Positions 32,250 through 40,319 of a stretch of 64,000 nucleotides of DNA are shown here, piece after piece. The stretch comes from Candidatus Peribacter sp. GTDB taxonomy: Bacteria > Patescibacteriota > Gracilibacteria > Peribacterales > Peribacteraceae. The stretch is taken from positions 1 through 64,000 of the forward strand of contig JAUSKD010000045.1 of assembly GCA_030647195.1 (NCBI GenBank), given 5' to 3'. The position numbers and the translations under genes are program-made. Positions within the stretch are counted from its first letter, which is position 1. Each line of letters begins with the position of its first letter. Below the pieces are notes generated by a model. That model saw only the letters and a program-made list of their open reading frames with translations, was not told where the DNA came from and did not search any database.

Positions 32250-32564
32250 TTACGGCAGGGTGCGCAGGATCCGCAGAGCGTCATCAATCGTGAACGAGCC
32301 ATCCCCATTGGGGTCGGCCTTGAGCTGGTCGGGGGTCGCTTGCGCGTACCCCTGCACCACCTCGAGAATTTGAATGACGTCCTGCACATCCACTCCGCCG
32401 TCTCCGGTCAGGTCACCACTTTGGCTCACGGAACCGGCTTCAATGAGTGCGATGGGCTGCACTTCACCGGCGCTTTGAATGCCGATGAGGAAGGAGGCCG
32501 CAACGCAGATCCCACTGAAGAAGAGGGCCCGCAAGAACTGCCGTGAACGGTATGTAATGTGCAT
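32250..32564 (-). CDS. Small secreted dockerin protein
   Basis: A 104-residue protein with an N-terminal hydrophobic segment (FLRALFFSGICVAASFLIG). The last 60 residues are a type I dockerin: two calcium F-hand loops, DLTGDGGVDVQD and DPNGDGSFTIDD, each followed by a helix (VIQILEVVQ, ALRILRTL). Dockerins bind cohesins in cellulosomes and other surface complexes. The next gene, 21 bases downstream, has a cohesin-like domain. TATAAT (32578-32573) lies eight bases before the ATG at 32564, making the upstream TTG unlikely. Confidence 0.85.
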   Translation of the reverse strand: MHITYRSRQFLRALFFSGICVAASFLIGIQSAGEVQPIALIEAGSVSQSGDLTGDGGVDVQDVIQILEVVQGYAQATPDQLKADPNGDGSFTIDDALRILRTLP

Positions 32565-32730
32565 TTCCAAACATTATAGAATATTTCGGGTTTTCCCTCC
32601 AGTGCGGGGAAGTTGACTTGAGATACCGATCAGTATATTTCATCTAAGTGCATGTTGGTGTTCTACAACCTGATTATGATCTGTAAAGTATCGGAATAGA
32701 CGCTTCGTGCGTACACTCAAGGCTCCTTTC

Positions 32731-33771
32731 ATGGAAAATGTCTTCCTCTTCACGGGCGAAAACAGCTTCACGCTCCTTGAGGAGCTTTCGAGGTGGATGC
32801 GTGAATTCAGGGAACGCCACGGCGAAGAGAACCTGACCCGTCTTTCTGCGGATGAGTTGACACCATCGGCGTTCCTTAATGAAATCGCATCTGCGCCATT
32901 CATCGCGGAGCGCCGTCTGGTCGTCGTGGACGACATTCCTTCGTTCTCTCAGGAGGAAGCTCCGACGGTCCCCCGACAGGGCACGGGGTCTGCGGGCAGG
33001 CGCAAGGCATCGAAAGGAGTCCTCGGCATGCGCGCAGTACTGGCACAAGTGCATCCGCAGGTGATCGTCCTCTTCGTCGCTCCCAAGCCCGATCGCAGGC
33101 TCGCATCCACAAAAGAACTGCTGGAGCTTGCGACCATCAAGACGTTTACGCCCCTCAGCGGTGATGCTCTGCTCAAGTGGATGCAGGAGGCATTCCGTGC
33201 CGCGGGCGCCCAGACGGAGCCGGCCGTGCCGCGATTGCTTGCCCTGCAGGTGGGGGAGGACCAGCGCAAGCTCTCGCAGGAGATTGCCAAACTCGCACTG
33301 TTCGCAACAGGCCGCACGGTTACGTGCAGCGATATCGACGCGCTCGTGTTTCCTTCCGCGGAGCAGACGGTATGGCATCTGCTGGATCTGCTCGGGGAGG
33401 GAAAAGCGCAGGATGCTGTGCTGTACTGCCGCCAGCTGCTCAAGGGTGGAGAGAGCGCCCAGAGCATCTGGAATATCTTTCTCTGGATTGTCACGAGTCT
33501 GGTTTCCGTGGCGTCCGCGGTGAGCGAGGGAACGACCAGCGTGCAGGGCATCATGCAGGCGACGGGCGTGAAGTTCGGCGCGGCGCGTGCTCTGCTTCCC
33601 CTCGCACGATCCTGCCGGAAAGAGCAGCTCACAGATCTGCTTCTGCGCGTGACGGACGCCGACATCAGCCTGAAAACCGGCGCATGGAAGGCCGGTGCAG
33701 ACTCCGAAGAGGAGCTCTTTGCGCTGCTCGACCGGTGCCTGCTTTGCTTCGGTGGTACGAAGCGTTTCTGA
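32731..33771 (+). CDS. holA: DNA polymerase III delta subunit
   Basis: A 346-residue clamp-loader subunit. It begins MENVFLFTGENSF in the place of the degenerate P-loop seen in HolA. It continues with FIAERRLVVVDDIP, FTPLSGDALLKWMQEAF and LSQEIAKLALF, and ends in a helical collar domain (SAQSIWNIFLWIV, DADISLKTG). It helps load the beta sliding clamp in replication. The ATG at 32731 suits the family better than the GTG at 32707. TACACT (32712-32717) is a possible -10; a TTGACT further up (32613-32618) with TATATT is another. It is convergent with the next gene. Confidence 0.88.
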   Translation: MENVFLFTGENSFTLLEELSRWMREFRERHGEENLTRLSADELTPSAFLNEIASAPFIAERRLVVVDDIPSFSQEEAPTVPRQGTGSAGRRKASKGVLGMRAVLAQVHPQVIVLFVAPKPDRRLASTKELLELATIKTFTPLSGDALLKWMQEAFRAAGAQTEPAVPRLLALQVGEDQRKLSQEIAKLALFATGRTVTCSDIDALVFPSAEQTVWHLLDLLGEGKAQDAVLYCRQLLKGGESAQSIWNIFLWIVTSLVSVASAVSEGTTSVQGIMQATGVKFGAARALLPLARSCRKEQLTDLLLRVTDADISLKTGAWKAGADSEEELFALLDRCLLCFGGTKRF

Positions 33772-33787
33772 AGGACTGCATTCCGTT

Positions 33788-34210
33788 TCACTCGTTTTGA
33801 ATTTTTCCGAGAATGTCTGCCGTATGGGCATCCTCTTCCACGCGCGCGCTCTGCTCGGTCTGTGAACGTTGTTCGCGGCGGGTGCGCCGCTCCTCATCGA
33901 CCTTCTGCAGTAGCTGAGTTTCCCCGATGCGCTCGATCTCCTTGGCGTACTTGCGATCGATCGCGGCGAGCTGCTGCTTCTCGTTCATCAGGATGTCCTT
34001 GAGGTTCTGGATTTGCTCGGGCGTCATCACCGGCAGGATGTTCACCCAGTACTGCCGCTCCTCGTCGTTCATGCTCTCGGACGCAAGGATCAGATCAATC
34101 AGCTCGGGAAACTTCGTTTTCAGATCATCGGGGATCTGGACGCCGGTGGATGCTTTCTGATCAGGCACGTAACCAGAGTACGCGGAATCACGGATCATTT
34201 GCAATTTCAT
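33788..34210 (-). CDS. Conserved-type hypothetical protein
   Basis: A 140-residue soluble, highly charged helical protein. The core ASESMNDEERQYWVNILPVM followed by a C-terminal coiled coil (about 75-135) resembles short hypothetical proteins found in other CPR genomes, though the function is unknown. It is downstream of greA on the same strand, separated by a strong inverted repeat. It contains no signal or membrane segment and no catalytic motif. Confidence 0.6.
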   Translation of the reverse strand: MKLQMIRDSAYSGYVPDQKASTGVQIPDDLKTKFPELIDLILASESMNDEERQYWVNILPVMTPEQIQNLKDILMNEKQQLAAIDRKYAKEIERIGETQLLQKVDEERRTRREQRSQTEQSARVEEDAHTADILGKIQNE

Positions 34211-34217
34211 GATTGGC

Positions 34218-34263
34218 GATTTGCGATTTTGGATATCAAACCACCTTCACCAAATCGCAAATC
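34218..34263. repeat. Inverted repeat between greA and the 33788 gene
   Basis: GATTTGCGATTT (34218-34229) pairs perfectly with AAATCGCAAATC (34252-34263) around a 22-base loop. Further partial copies (CGCAAATC) follow at 34276-34286. It is one of several spacer hairpins built from repeated short words. Confidence 0.65.
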
Positions 34264-34289
34264 TTCAAATCTTCACATCGCAAATCTTC

Positions 34290-34835
34290 TCAGGCAACCT
34301 TCATGATCTCGTACCGGAAGGTCCCTCCGGGGGCGATCACTTCCACGCTGTCGCCGGTTTTCTTCGAGAGGAAGGCCTTGCCGAGCGGTGACTCGTTACT
34401 GATCTTGTTCTCGACGGGGTCGGCTTCGGTGGCACCCACGATGGTGTAGGTCTCGGGCTCGTCGCGGCTGGTCTTGTTGCGCACAACGACGGTGGAACCG
34501 ATCTCGACGGTCCTGTGCGCCGTTTTCTCAGAGATGATCTTGGCATTCTTGATCTTGCGTTCCAACTCCAGGACCCGGCCCTCGACGAAGGCCTGTTCGT
34601 TCTTCGCCTCTTCATACTCGGAGTTCTCGGAAAGATCGCCGTAGGAAATGGCTTCCTTCAAACGCTGGGCCACCTCCTGGCGTCGGGTCTTCTTCAGGTA
34701 ATCGAGCTCGTCCTGCAGCTTCTTGAGTCCTTCCCGGGTCACGAGCGTCTGCTCGTCATCACCGATGGGTGTTGCACCAGTACCGCCTGAGGGTAGTGAA
34801 TCTTCCGGAAGGGTGAAATCATCCATATCTGGCAT
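34290..34835 (-). CDS. greA: Transcription elongation factor GreA
   Basis: A 181-residue protein that rescues backtracked RNA polymerase by stimulating transcript cleavage. The coiled coil with the acidic tip is at about 27-100 (ISYGDLSENSEYEEAKNEQ). The C-terminal FKBP-like domain covers 105-181 (VEIGSTVVVRNK, NESPLGKAFLSKKTGD). It is about 20-25 residues longer than usual because of an acidic N-terminal extension (MPDMDDFTLPEDSLPSGG), so a start further inside is possible but no good codon is seen. It lies just downstream of carB on the same strand. Confidence 0.92.
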   Translation of the reverse strand: MPDMDDFTLPEDSLPSGGTGATPIGDDEQTLVTREGLKKLQDELDYLKKTRRQEVAQRLKEAISYGDLSENSEYEEAKNEQAFVEGRVLELERKIKNAKIISEKTAHRTVEIGSTVVVRNKTSRDEPETYTIVGATEADPVENKISNESPLGKAFLSKKTGDSVEVIAPGGTFRYEIMKVA

Positions 34836-34907
34836 AGCAAACACGGGGGAGAAGTGAGCGCAATCCTAGGCTCTGCATGCGTTTCTTGCAAGGAATTCCC
34901 GGATTTC

Positions 34908-37900
34908 TCAACGGTCTTCTTTGAGCAGCTGCGGCCAGCAGAGGAGCGGGAGTTTTTCGGGCGTTTCGCGGAGGAGCGCCTCTTCCATGCGTTTGGCCAG
35001 CTGGACGTTCGTGATGAGCGGGATGCCGTGATCGGTGGCGAGTCTGCGGATGTAGTACCCGTCGGTCTGCTCGGCGGAGCTACTGTGCGTCGGGACGTTG
35101 ATGACCAGATCCACCCGCTTCTGTTCCAGGTACTCGCGGATGTTGGGGCTGCGTGGTTCCGAGATCTTGTGCAGCAGCGCCGAAGGGATGCCGCGGGACT
35201 CCAGAAACTCATGCGTCCGCTGGGTGGCGAAGAAGGCGAATCCCCGTTCCGCGAGACGCTTGATCGAGGGCAGCATGTCCAGCTTGTCCTCGATGTGTCC
35301 GATGGTGATGAGGATGTTCTTCTTCGGGAGCTTGAACCCGACGGCAATGAGCGCGAGCAGGAGCGCCTGTTCGGCAGTGTCCCCGAAGCAGGCCACTTCG
35401 CCGGTGCTGGCCATCTCGACACCCAGGCGCGGATCCGCACCGCGCAGTCGCGAGAAACTGAATTGCGCGGCTTTCACGCCGACGTGATCGAGGTCGATGG
35501 TCTGGTAGCGCACGTCTGCGGGGGCTTTGTTGAGCAGGGCCTGCGTGGCGAGGGTGATGAAATTCACTCCGGTCACTTTGCTGGCGAAAGGAAAACTCCG
35601 GCTGGCGCGCAGGTTGCACTCGATCACCTTGAGCCGGTTTTCTTTGGCGAGCAGCTGCAGGTTGAAGGGTCCGGAAATGTGCAGTCCCCGCGCGATGCCT
35701 TTGGCGATCTGCTTGACCCTGCGCAGCGTCTCCAGATTCACGCGCTGCGGCGGCAGAACGAGCGTGGCATCGCCCGAGTGCACCCCTGCGTTCTCGATGT
35801 GCTCCGAGATCGCGTAGAGCAGCAGGTGGCCGTCCTGCGCAACTCCGTCGAAGTCGATTTCCTTGGCACCCACCTCGAATTTGGAGATGACGATGGGGGC
35901 TTCTTTGTTGACGAAGGCGGAACGCTGCACGTAGTCCGTCAGGTCATCGTGCGAGTGCACCACGGCCATCGAGGCACCCGAGAGCACGTAGCTCGGCCGG
36001 ACGATCACGGGGTACCCCACGGTTTCGGCGAAAGAGGACGCGCCCGACAGCTCCGAGAATTCCTTCCACTCCGGCTGGTCGATGGTGAGCTCATCCAGGA
36101 GCGAGCTGAACTTGTGCCGGTCCTCGGCCCGGTCGATATCCTTGGGGGATGTGCCGAGAATAGGCAACCCTGCGGCTGCCAGCTTGGGCGAGAGGGAATT
36201 CGGGATCTGCCCGCCCATCGAGACGACGATGCCGGCGGGACGGGTGAGGTCGGCGATGTCGCGCACGCGTTCCTCGGTCAGTTCGTCAAAGAAGAGCGCG
36301 TCGCACTCGTCGTAGTCGGTGCTCACTGTTTCGGGATTCGAATTGATCATCAGCACTTCGAAGTGCTGCCGCTGTAACTCGTGCGCGGTCTGCACGCAGC
36401 ACCAGTCGAATTCCACCGAGGAGCCGATGGAGTACGGACCGCCGCCGAGCACGATGGCCCGGGGCTTCTGACCCGTGAAGGTCGTGTCGTGCTCCGTGCC
36501 GTGATAGGTGAGGTAAAGGTAGTTGGTCTGTGCGGGGAACTCGCCGGCGAGTGTGTCGATCTGCTTGATGACGGGCGTAATGCCGTGCTCGATGCGCAAC
36601 GCACGGATGTCGTTTGCCGAACGGTCCGCGAGAAGTCCGATGGCCTTGTCGGAGAAGCCCGCGCGTTTGGCCGTCTTCAGCAGCTCCGGGGTGAGGGGAT
36701 TTTTTGCCCGTGTCTGCTGCAGCTCTGCGGCAATCAGAATGCACGCACGGATGCGATCCAGAAACCAGCGGTCGATGCCGGTGGCAATCGAGACTTCGTC
36801 GACCGACCACTCACCCGCCAGTGCAGCGGCGAGGGCGAAGAGTCTGCGCGGCGTGGGACGTTTGATTTCTTTGCCGACTTCGGAAAATTTCATCGTGCAG
36901 GGTGCAAGCCCTTCCTCGCCGATGTTCAACATGCGGATAGCCTTTTGCAACGCTTCCTCGAATGTCCTGCCCAGCGCCATCACTTCGCCCACGGATTTCA
37001 TTTCACTGGTGACCGTGTCACTCACGTGCCGAAATTTTTGAAGATCCCACCGCGGCATCTTCACAGCCACGTAGTCCAGGGCCGGTTCAAAATCCGCGCA
37101 GGTCACCTGCGTGATGGCGTTCTTGAGGTCAGGCAGCAGAGCGCCCAGGGCGAGCTTTGCGGCGATGAACGCCAGCGGGTAGCCCGTTGCTTTCGAGGCG
37201 AGGGCGGAGCTGCGGCTCAGGCGTGCGTTGACCTCGATCACGCGATAGCGGCGGGACCGCGGATCCAGCGCATACTGGATGTTGCACTCGCCGACGATCT
37301 TCAGGTGCCGGATGACCCGCAGTGCGATCGACCGGAGCATCTGGTAATCCTCGTTGTCGAGGGTCTGGCTGGGGGCGATGACGATGGATTCGCCCGTGTG
37401 GATGCCGAGGGGATCCACGTTCTCCATGTTGCAGACCGTGATGCAGTTGTCTTCCTGGTCCCGCACCACTTCGTACTCGATTTCCTTCCAGCCGGTCAGG
37501 TCCTCCTCGACCAGCACCTGCGGCGATTCGACGAACGCGACTTTGCAGATCTCCGCGAGCTCCTTCTCGTTCATGGCCCGTCCGCTCCCTTTGCCTCCGA
37601 GGGCGAACGCGCCGCGGATGATGACGGGGAAGCCGATCTCCTTTGCCGCACTCTGCGCCGCATCGAGGGATTCGCAGGCCTGGGACCGCGGCACATCCAC
37701 GGCGATGGATTTGAGCTCGGCGTTGAAGAGCGCGCGATCTTCGGTCTTGCGGATGCTCTCGACCGGGGTGCCGAGCACTTCCACCTCGTATTTCTTCAGG
37801 ACGCCCGTATCGGCAAGCGCGAGTCCGCAATTGAGTGCCGTCTGTCCACCGAAGCTCAAGGCGATGGCCTGCGGGCGCTCCTGTTCGATGATGCGTTCCA

Positions 37901-38198
37901 CGAACTCCAGCGTGACCGGCACGAAGAACACGCGGTCGGCGAGGTTCCAGCTGGTCTGGTTCGTGGCGATGTTCGGATTCACGAGGACGATGCGGGCTCC
38001 CTCCTCTTTGAACGCCTTGATGGCCTGACTGCCGGAGTAGTCGAATTCCCCGGCTTCGCCGATCTTCAGCGCCCCGGAGCCGAGCAGGAGGATCGTTTTA
38101 CCCTTCAGGCGCCCCGGATCGGAAGGCGCAGCATCGGGAAACGGCACCCCCCTGCCCTTATCTGGGCCTCGGGGGCCGACTGCTGTAAGTCCGGTCAT
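34908..38198 (-). CDS. carB: Carbamoyl-phosphate synthase large subunit
   Basis: A 1096-residue enzyme that makes carbamoyl phosphate from glutamine-derived ammonia, bicarbonate and two ATP. It has two ATP-grasp halves, an oligomerisation domain and a C-terminal MGS-like allosteric domain (about 970-1090). The first Rossmann segment (GEAGEFDYSGSQA, NPNIATNQTS) is closer to the eukaryotic CAD/CPS type than to the usual E. coli wording. The small subunit gene is not in the window. The ATG at 38198 is chosen over a TTG at 38288: TTGCTA-N17-TAGGCT (38238-38210) places transcription start about four bases before it. Confidence 0.93.
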   Translation of the reverse strand: MTGLTAVGPRGPDKGRGVPFPDAAPSDPGRLKGKTILLLGSGALKIGEAGEFDYSGSQAIKAFKEEGARIVLVNPNIATNQTSWNLADRVFFVPVTLEFVERIIEQERPQAIALSFGGQTALNCGLALADTGVLKKYEVEVLGTPVESIRKTEDRALFNAELKSIAVDVPRSQACESLDAAQSAAKEIGFPVIIRGAFALGGKGSGRAMNEKELAEICKVAFVESPQVLVEEDLTGWKEIEYEVVRDQEDNCITVCNMENVDPLGIHTGESIVIAPSQTLDNEDYQMLRSIALRVIRHLKIVGECNIQYALDPRSRRYRVIEVNARLSRSSALASKATGYPLAFIAAKLALGALLPDLKNAITQVTCADFEPALDYVAVKMPRWDLQKFRHVSDTVTSEMKSVGEVMALGRTFEEALQKAIRMLNIGEEGLAPCTMKFSEVGKEIKRPTPRRLFALAAALAGEWSVDEVSIATGIDRWFLDRIRACILIAAELQQTRAKNPLTPELLKTAKRAGFSDKAIGLLADRSANDIRALRIEHGITPVIKQIDTLAGEFPAQTNYLYLTYHGTEHDTTFTGQKPRAIVLGGGPYSIGSSVEFDWCCVQTAHELQRQHFEVLMINSNPETVSTDYDECDALFFDELTEERVRDIADLTRPAGIVVSMGGQIPNSLSPKLAAAGLPILGTSPKDIDRAEDRHKFSSLLDELTIDQPEWKEFSELSGASSFAETVGYPVIVRPSYVLSGASMAVVHSHDDLTDYVQRSAFVNKEAPIVISKFEVGAKEIDFDGVAQDGHLLLYAISEHIENAGVHSGDATLVLPPQRVNLETLRRVKQIAKGIARGLHISGPFNLQLLAKENRLKVIECNLRASRSFPFASKVTGVNFITLATQALLNKAPADVRYQTIDLDHVGVKAAQFSFSRLRGADPRLGVEMASTGEVACFGDTAEQALLLALIAVGFKLPKKNILITIGHIEDKLDMLPSIKRLAERGFAFFATQRTHEFLESRGIPSALLHKISEPRSPNIREYLEQKRVDLVINVPTHSSSAEQTDGYYIRRLATDHGIPLITNVQLAKRMEEALLRETPEKLPLLCWPQLLKEDR

Positions 38199-38209
38199 GA
38201 TCGCGCGGG

Positions 38210-38238
38210 AGCCTACCGTCTGCGTGAGGCCATAGCAA
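38210..38238 (-). promoter_or_regulatory. carB promoter
   Basis: TTGCTA (38238-38233), 17 bases, TAGGCT (38215-38210). Predicted transcription start is near 38202, leaving about four bases before the ATG and no room for a Shine-Dalgarno motif. Confidence 0.5.
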
Positions 38239-38327
38239 GTATTTTTGTCGCTCTTCGTGCGTGGTGCATTGCTCACCGAGGCTGTCAATTGTCAGGTTGC
38301 CGGTAAAACTGTTCACTAGAGCACTGC

Positions 38328-39170
38328 ATGCGCTCTGCAACACTTCCGCTCCTCCTCTGTGTCCTTCTGCCGTCACTCGTTTTTGCGGGCTCTTTGGATG
38401 ATGTCGTGGATGATGCAGGATCGTTCACGGGTGTGCTGCAGCAGATGCAGGAGGAACAGGCTGCGCAGTCCGCCGATCAGCTGCGGGAATCGGGCAGCGA
38501 AATTTTTCCGTCGACCGGGCAGGGAAGTTCCTCCAGTCGTCCTTCCGGGCTGGACGAAGATCCGACATTTCTCACTGCGCGCGTGGACGGCGTTCCGGTG
38601 ATCTTCGGGGATGTGCCGAAAGTCGCATGGTTCGCGCCGTACGTGCGCTCTGTGACGGAGCAGGGGATCGTCTCGGGGTATCGCGAAGCGGACGGAACAT
38701 TGAAGGGTCTCTTCGGTCCCGCCGATTCGCTGACGATCGAGCAGCTGGCAAAGATCGCCGTGCAGGTGGCGCGGGTGGATCTCGCATCGTGCGGCTCAGC
38801 CCTCAAGAATGCGACGGTGCAGGGGAGCTGGTCGGAAGGGTACATTCGCTGCACCGAACAGCGCGGGTGGGCGGTCTATGCAGATGGATCGGTGGATGCC
38901 CTTCGGCTCGCTCGTCGTGCGGAAGTCGTGGCGACACTCCTGCAGGCGCTGGGAGTGAAGATCGAACAGAGGACGGGCGGCGTCTTTACCGATGTCGACA
39001 GTTCCGTTGAATTCGCCGCGGCGATCGAGATGGCGGCGAAGGCGGGCGTGGTCGCCGGGGATACCGATGCCCAGGGGAATGCAACGGGTGCTTTCCGTCC
39101 CGTGGATCCCGTGAACCGTGCGGAGGTCGCAAAAATCGTCACGATGGCGCTGCAGGTGTACGGGCAGTAG
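38328..39170 (+). CDS. S-layer homology domain protein
   Basis: A 280-residue secreted protein with a signal peptide (1-20, cleavage near LVFA-GS). A helical and Ser-rich spacer covers 20-75. Two SLH modules follow: about 88-150 (FGDVPKVAWFAPYVRSVTEQ, FGPADSLTIEQLAKI) and 222-279 (FTDVDSSVEFAAAIEMA, FRPVDPVNRAEVAKI), with a more degenerate one between carrying two Cys. SLH modules bind secondary wall polymers and hold proteins on the cell surface. It is divergent from carB and convergent with the transporter gene. Confidence 0.88.
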   Translation: MRSATLPLLLCVLLPSLVFAGSLDDVVDDAGSFTGVLQQMQEEQAAQSADQLRESGSEIFPSTGQGSSSSRPSGLDEDPTFLTARVDGVPVIFGDVPKVAWFAPYVRSVTEQGIVSGYREADGTLKGLFGPADSLTIEQLAKIAVQVARVDLASCGSALKNATVQGSWSEGYIRCTEQRGWAVYADGSVDALRLARRAEVVATLLQALGVKIEQRTGGVFTDVDSSVEFAAAIEMAAKAGVVAGDTDAQGNATGAFRPVDPVNRAEVAKIVTMALQVYGQ

Positions 39171-39189
39171 GTTTGCGGGAACGAGGAAA

Positions 39190-39282
39190 TAGGGAACTAG
39201 GGAAATAGGTTACTTCGAACAAGCTTTCTCTTTGAGTCGGCCGGCTCGCGAGTGCCCGAGTTCCCCTTTCCCGAGTTCCCTA
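39190..39282. repeat. Purine/pyrimidine inverted repeat between convergent genes
   Basis: TAGGGAACTAGGGAAATAGG (39190-39209) pairs with 39263-39282 at 17 of 20 positions. The right arm overlaps the transporter stop codon. The words match those at 60753-60814 and 18079-18120. It probably serves as a two-way terminator. Confidence 0.6.
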
Positions 39283-40272
39283 ATGATGGTGTGATTTCAA
39301 ATAGTGCTCCACGTGTGCTTCCAGCTTTTTGAGTCCACTCCACTGCACGACCACCGCACCGAGGATGATGAGCGCCGCTCCGGTCGCCTGGTACCACAGG
39401 ATGGTTTCATGCAGGTACAGTTGCGAGAAGATGAGTCCGGTTCCGACGGTGACGGTGCCCAGAAGCGAGACCGTTTGAAGCGGGAGACGCTCCAGTGATT
39501 CGTAGTAGCTGAAGATGAGCAGAAAACGCGAGATGAGTCCGTAGCCGATCAGGACGCCGAGGAATTCGAGTGGGAATGATTTGATTTCAGTGGCGAAGGG
39601 ATGCGTGATGAACGGCGACAGCAGGAAAAAGAACGCGATGGCGCTTACCGCGCGTGCGACGATGATCACCTGCGGTTCCACGTGGCGCAGGTACTTGCGG
39701 ATGAGCACGCCGCCGAGTCCGTACACGCCGCCGGCGAGCACAATGAGCGCATCGCCACCCGCAATACTGATGCCGTCCGTAAACCCGTGCAGGGCGACGG
39801 TGAGCAGGCCCAGGAAAATGATGGCACCGCCCAGCCATTCCGACCGCTTCGGAAAAGAGCGCATCAGCAGGATGCCGAAGAGGATTAGGAAGAGTGTCTC
39901 GGAGTTTCCGAACAGCTGCGAGTTGACGGCGAATGTCCGTTCGAGACCGGTGAACCAGAAGACCGGAGCCACCACGCCGTTGAGTACTCCGGCGGTAAAG
40001 AGCGGCAGAATAAGGGATGGGCGCACGTGCCGGATTTTCTTCACAATCGGAAAGAATCCGAACGTGAGGATCGCGAAGAGCAACAGCATGATCTCGCTCA
40101 GAAAAAGCATGGAGAGCGGCGAGAAGAATTCCGTAAGCTTTTTTCCGAAGGCATTGGTCGTTGAACCAGCGATGATCATCACCGTGAGTGCGATCCAGCC
40201 GATTGTGGAGGAGCACAGATGCCTCTGAATGCGCTCAGCTGGCTGCCGAAGGGTTTCGGTGATGGATTGCAT
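39280..40272 (-). CDS. EamA/DMT-family membrane transporter
   Basis: A 330-residue protein with about ten transmembrane helices in two EamA repeats (about 25-160 and 175-310). Typical features are small-residue-rich helices (NGVVAPVFWFTGLERT, YGLISRFLLIFSYYESLERLPLQTVSLLGTV, cut here to family landmarks). Substrates of this family include metabolites and amino acids and cannot be predicted here. A basic N terminus and a His-rich C terminus (KSHHH) are cytoplasmic. It is alone on its strand between two surface-protein genes. Confidence 0.85.
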   Translation of the reverse strand: MQSITETLRQPAERIQRHLCSSTIGWIALTVMIIAGSTTNAFGKKLTEFFSPLSMLFLSEIMLLLFAILTFGFFPIVKKIRHVRPSLILPLFTAGVLNGVVAPVFWFTGLERTFAVNSQLFGNSETLFLILFGILLMRSFPKRSEWLGGAIIFLGLLTVALHGFTDGISIAGGDALIVLAGGVYGLGGVLIRKYLRHVEPQVIIVARAVSAIAFFFLLSPFITHPFATEIKSFPLEFLGVLIGYGLISRFLLIFSYYESLERLPLQTVSLLGTVTVGTGLIFSQLYLHETILWYQATGAALIILGAVVVQWSGLKKLEAHVEHYLKSHHH

Positions 40273-40319
40273 GTGCTGTGATCAGGGCTCACTGTTTACA
40301 GTCGTGGAAGCGGTACAGG

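Noticed and set aside
36381..38306. 641-residue open frame on the plus strand
   Set aside because: It mirrors carB, whose motifs are clear. Long antisense frames are common in GC-rich genes.
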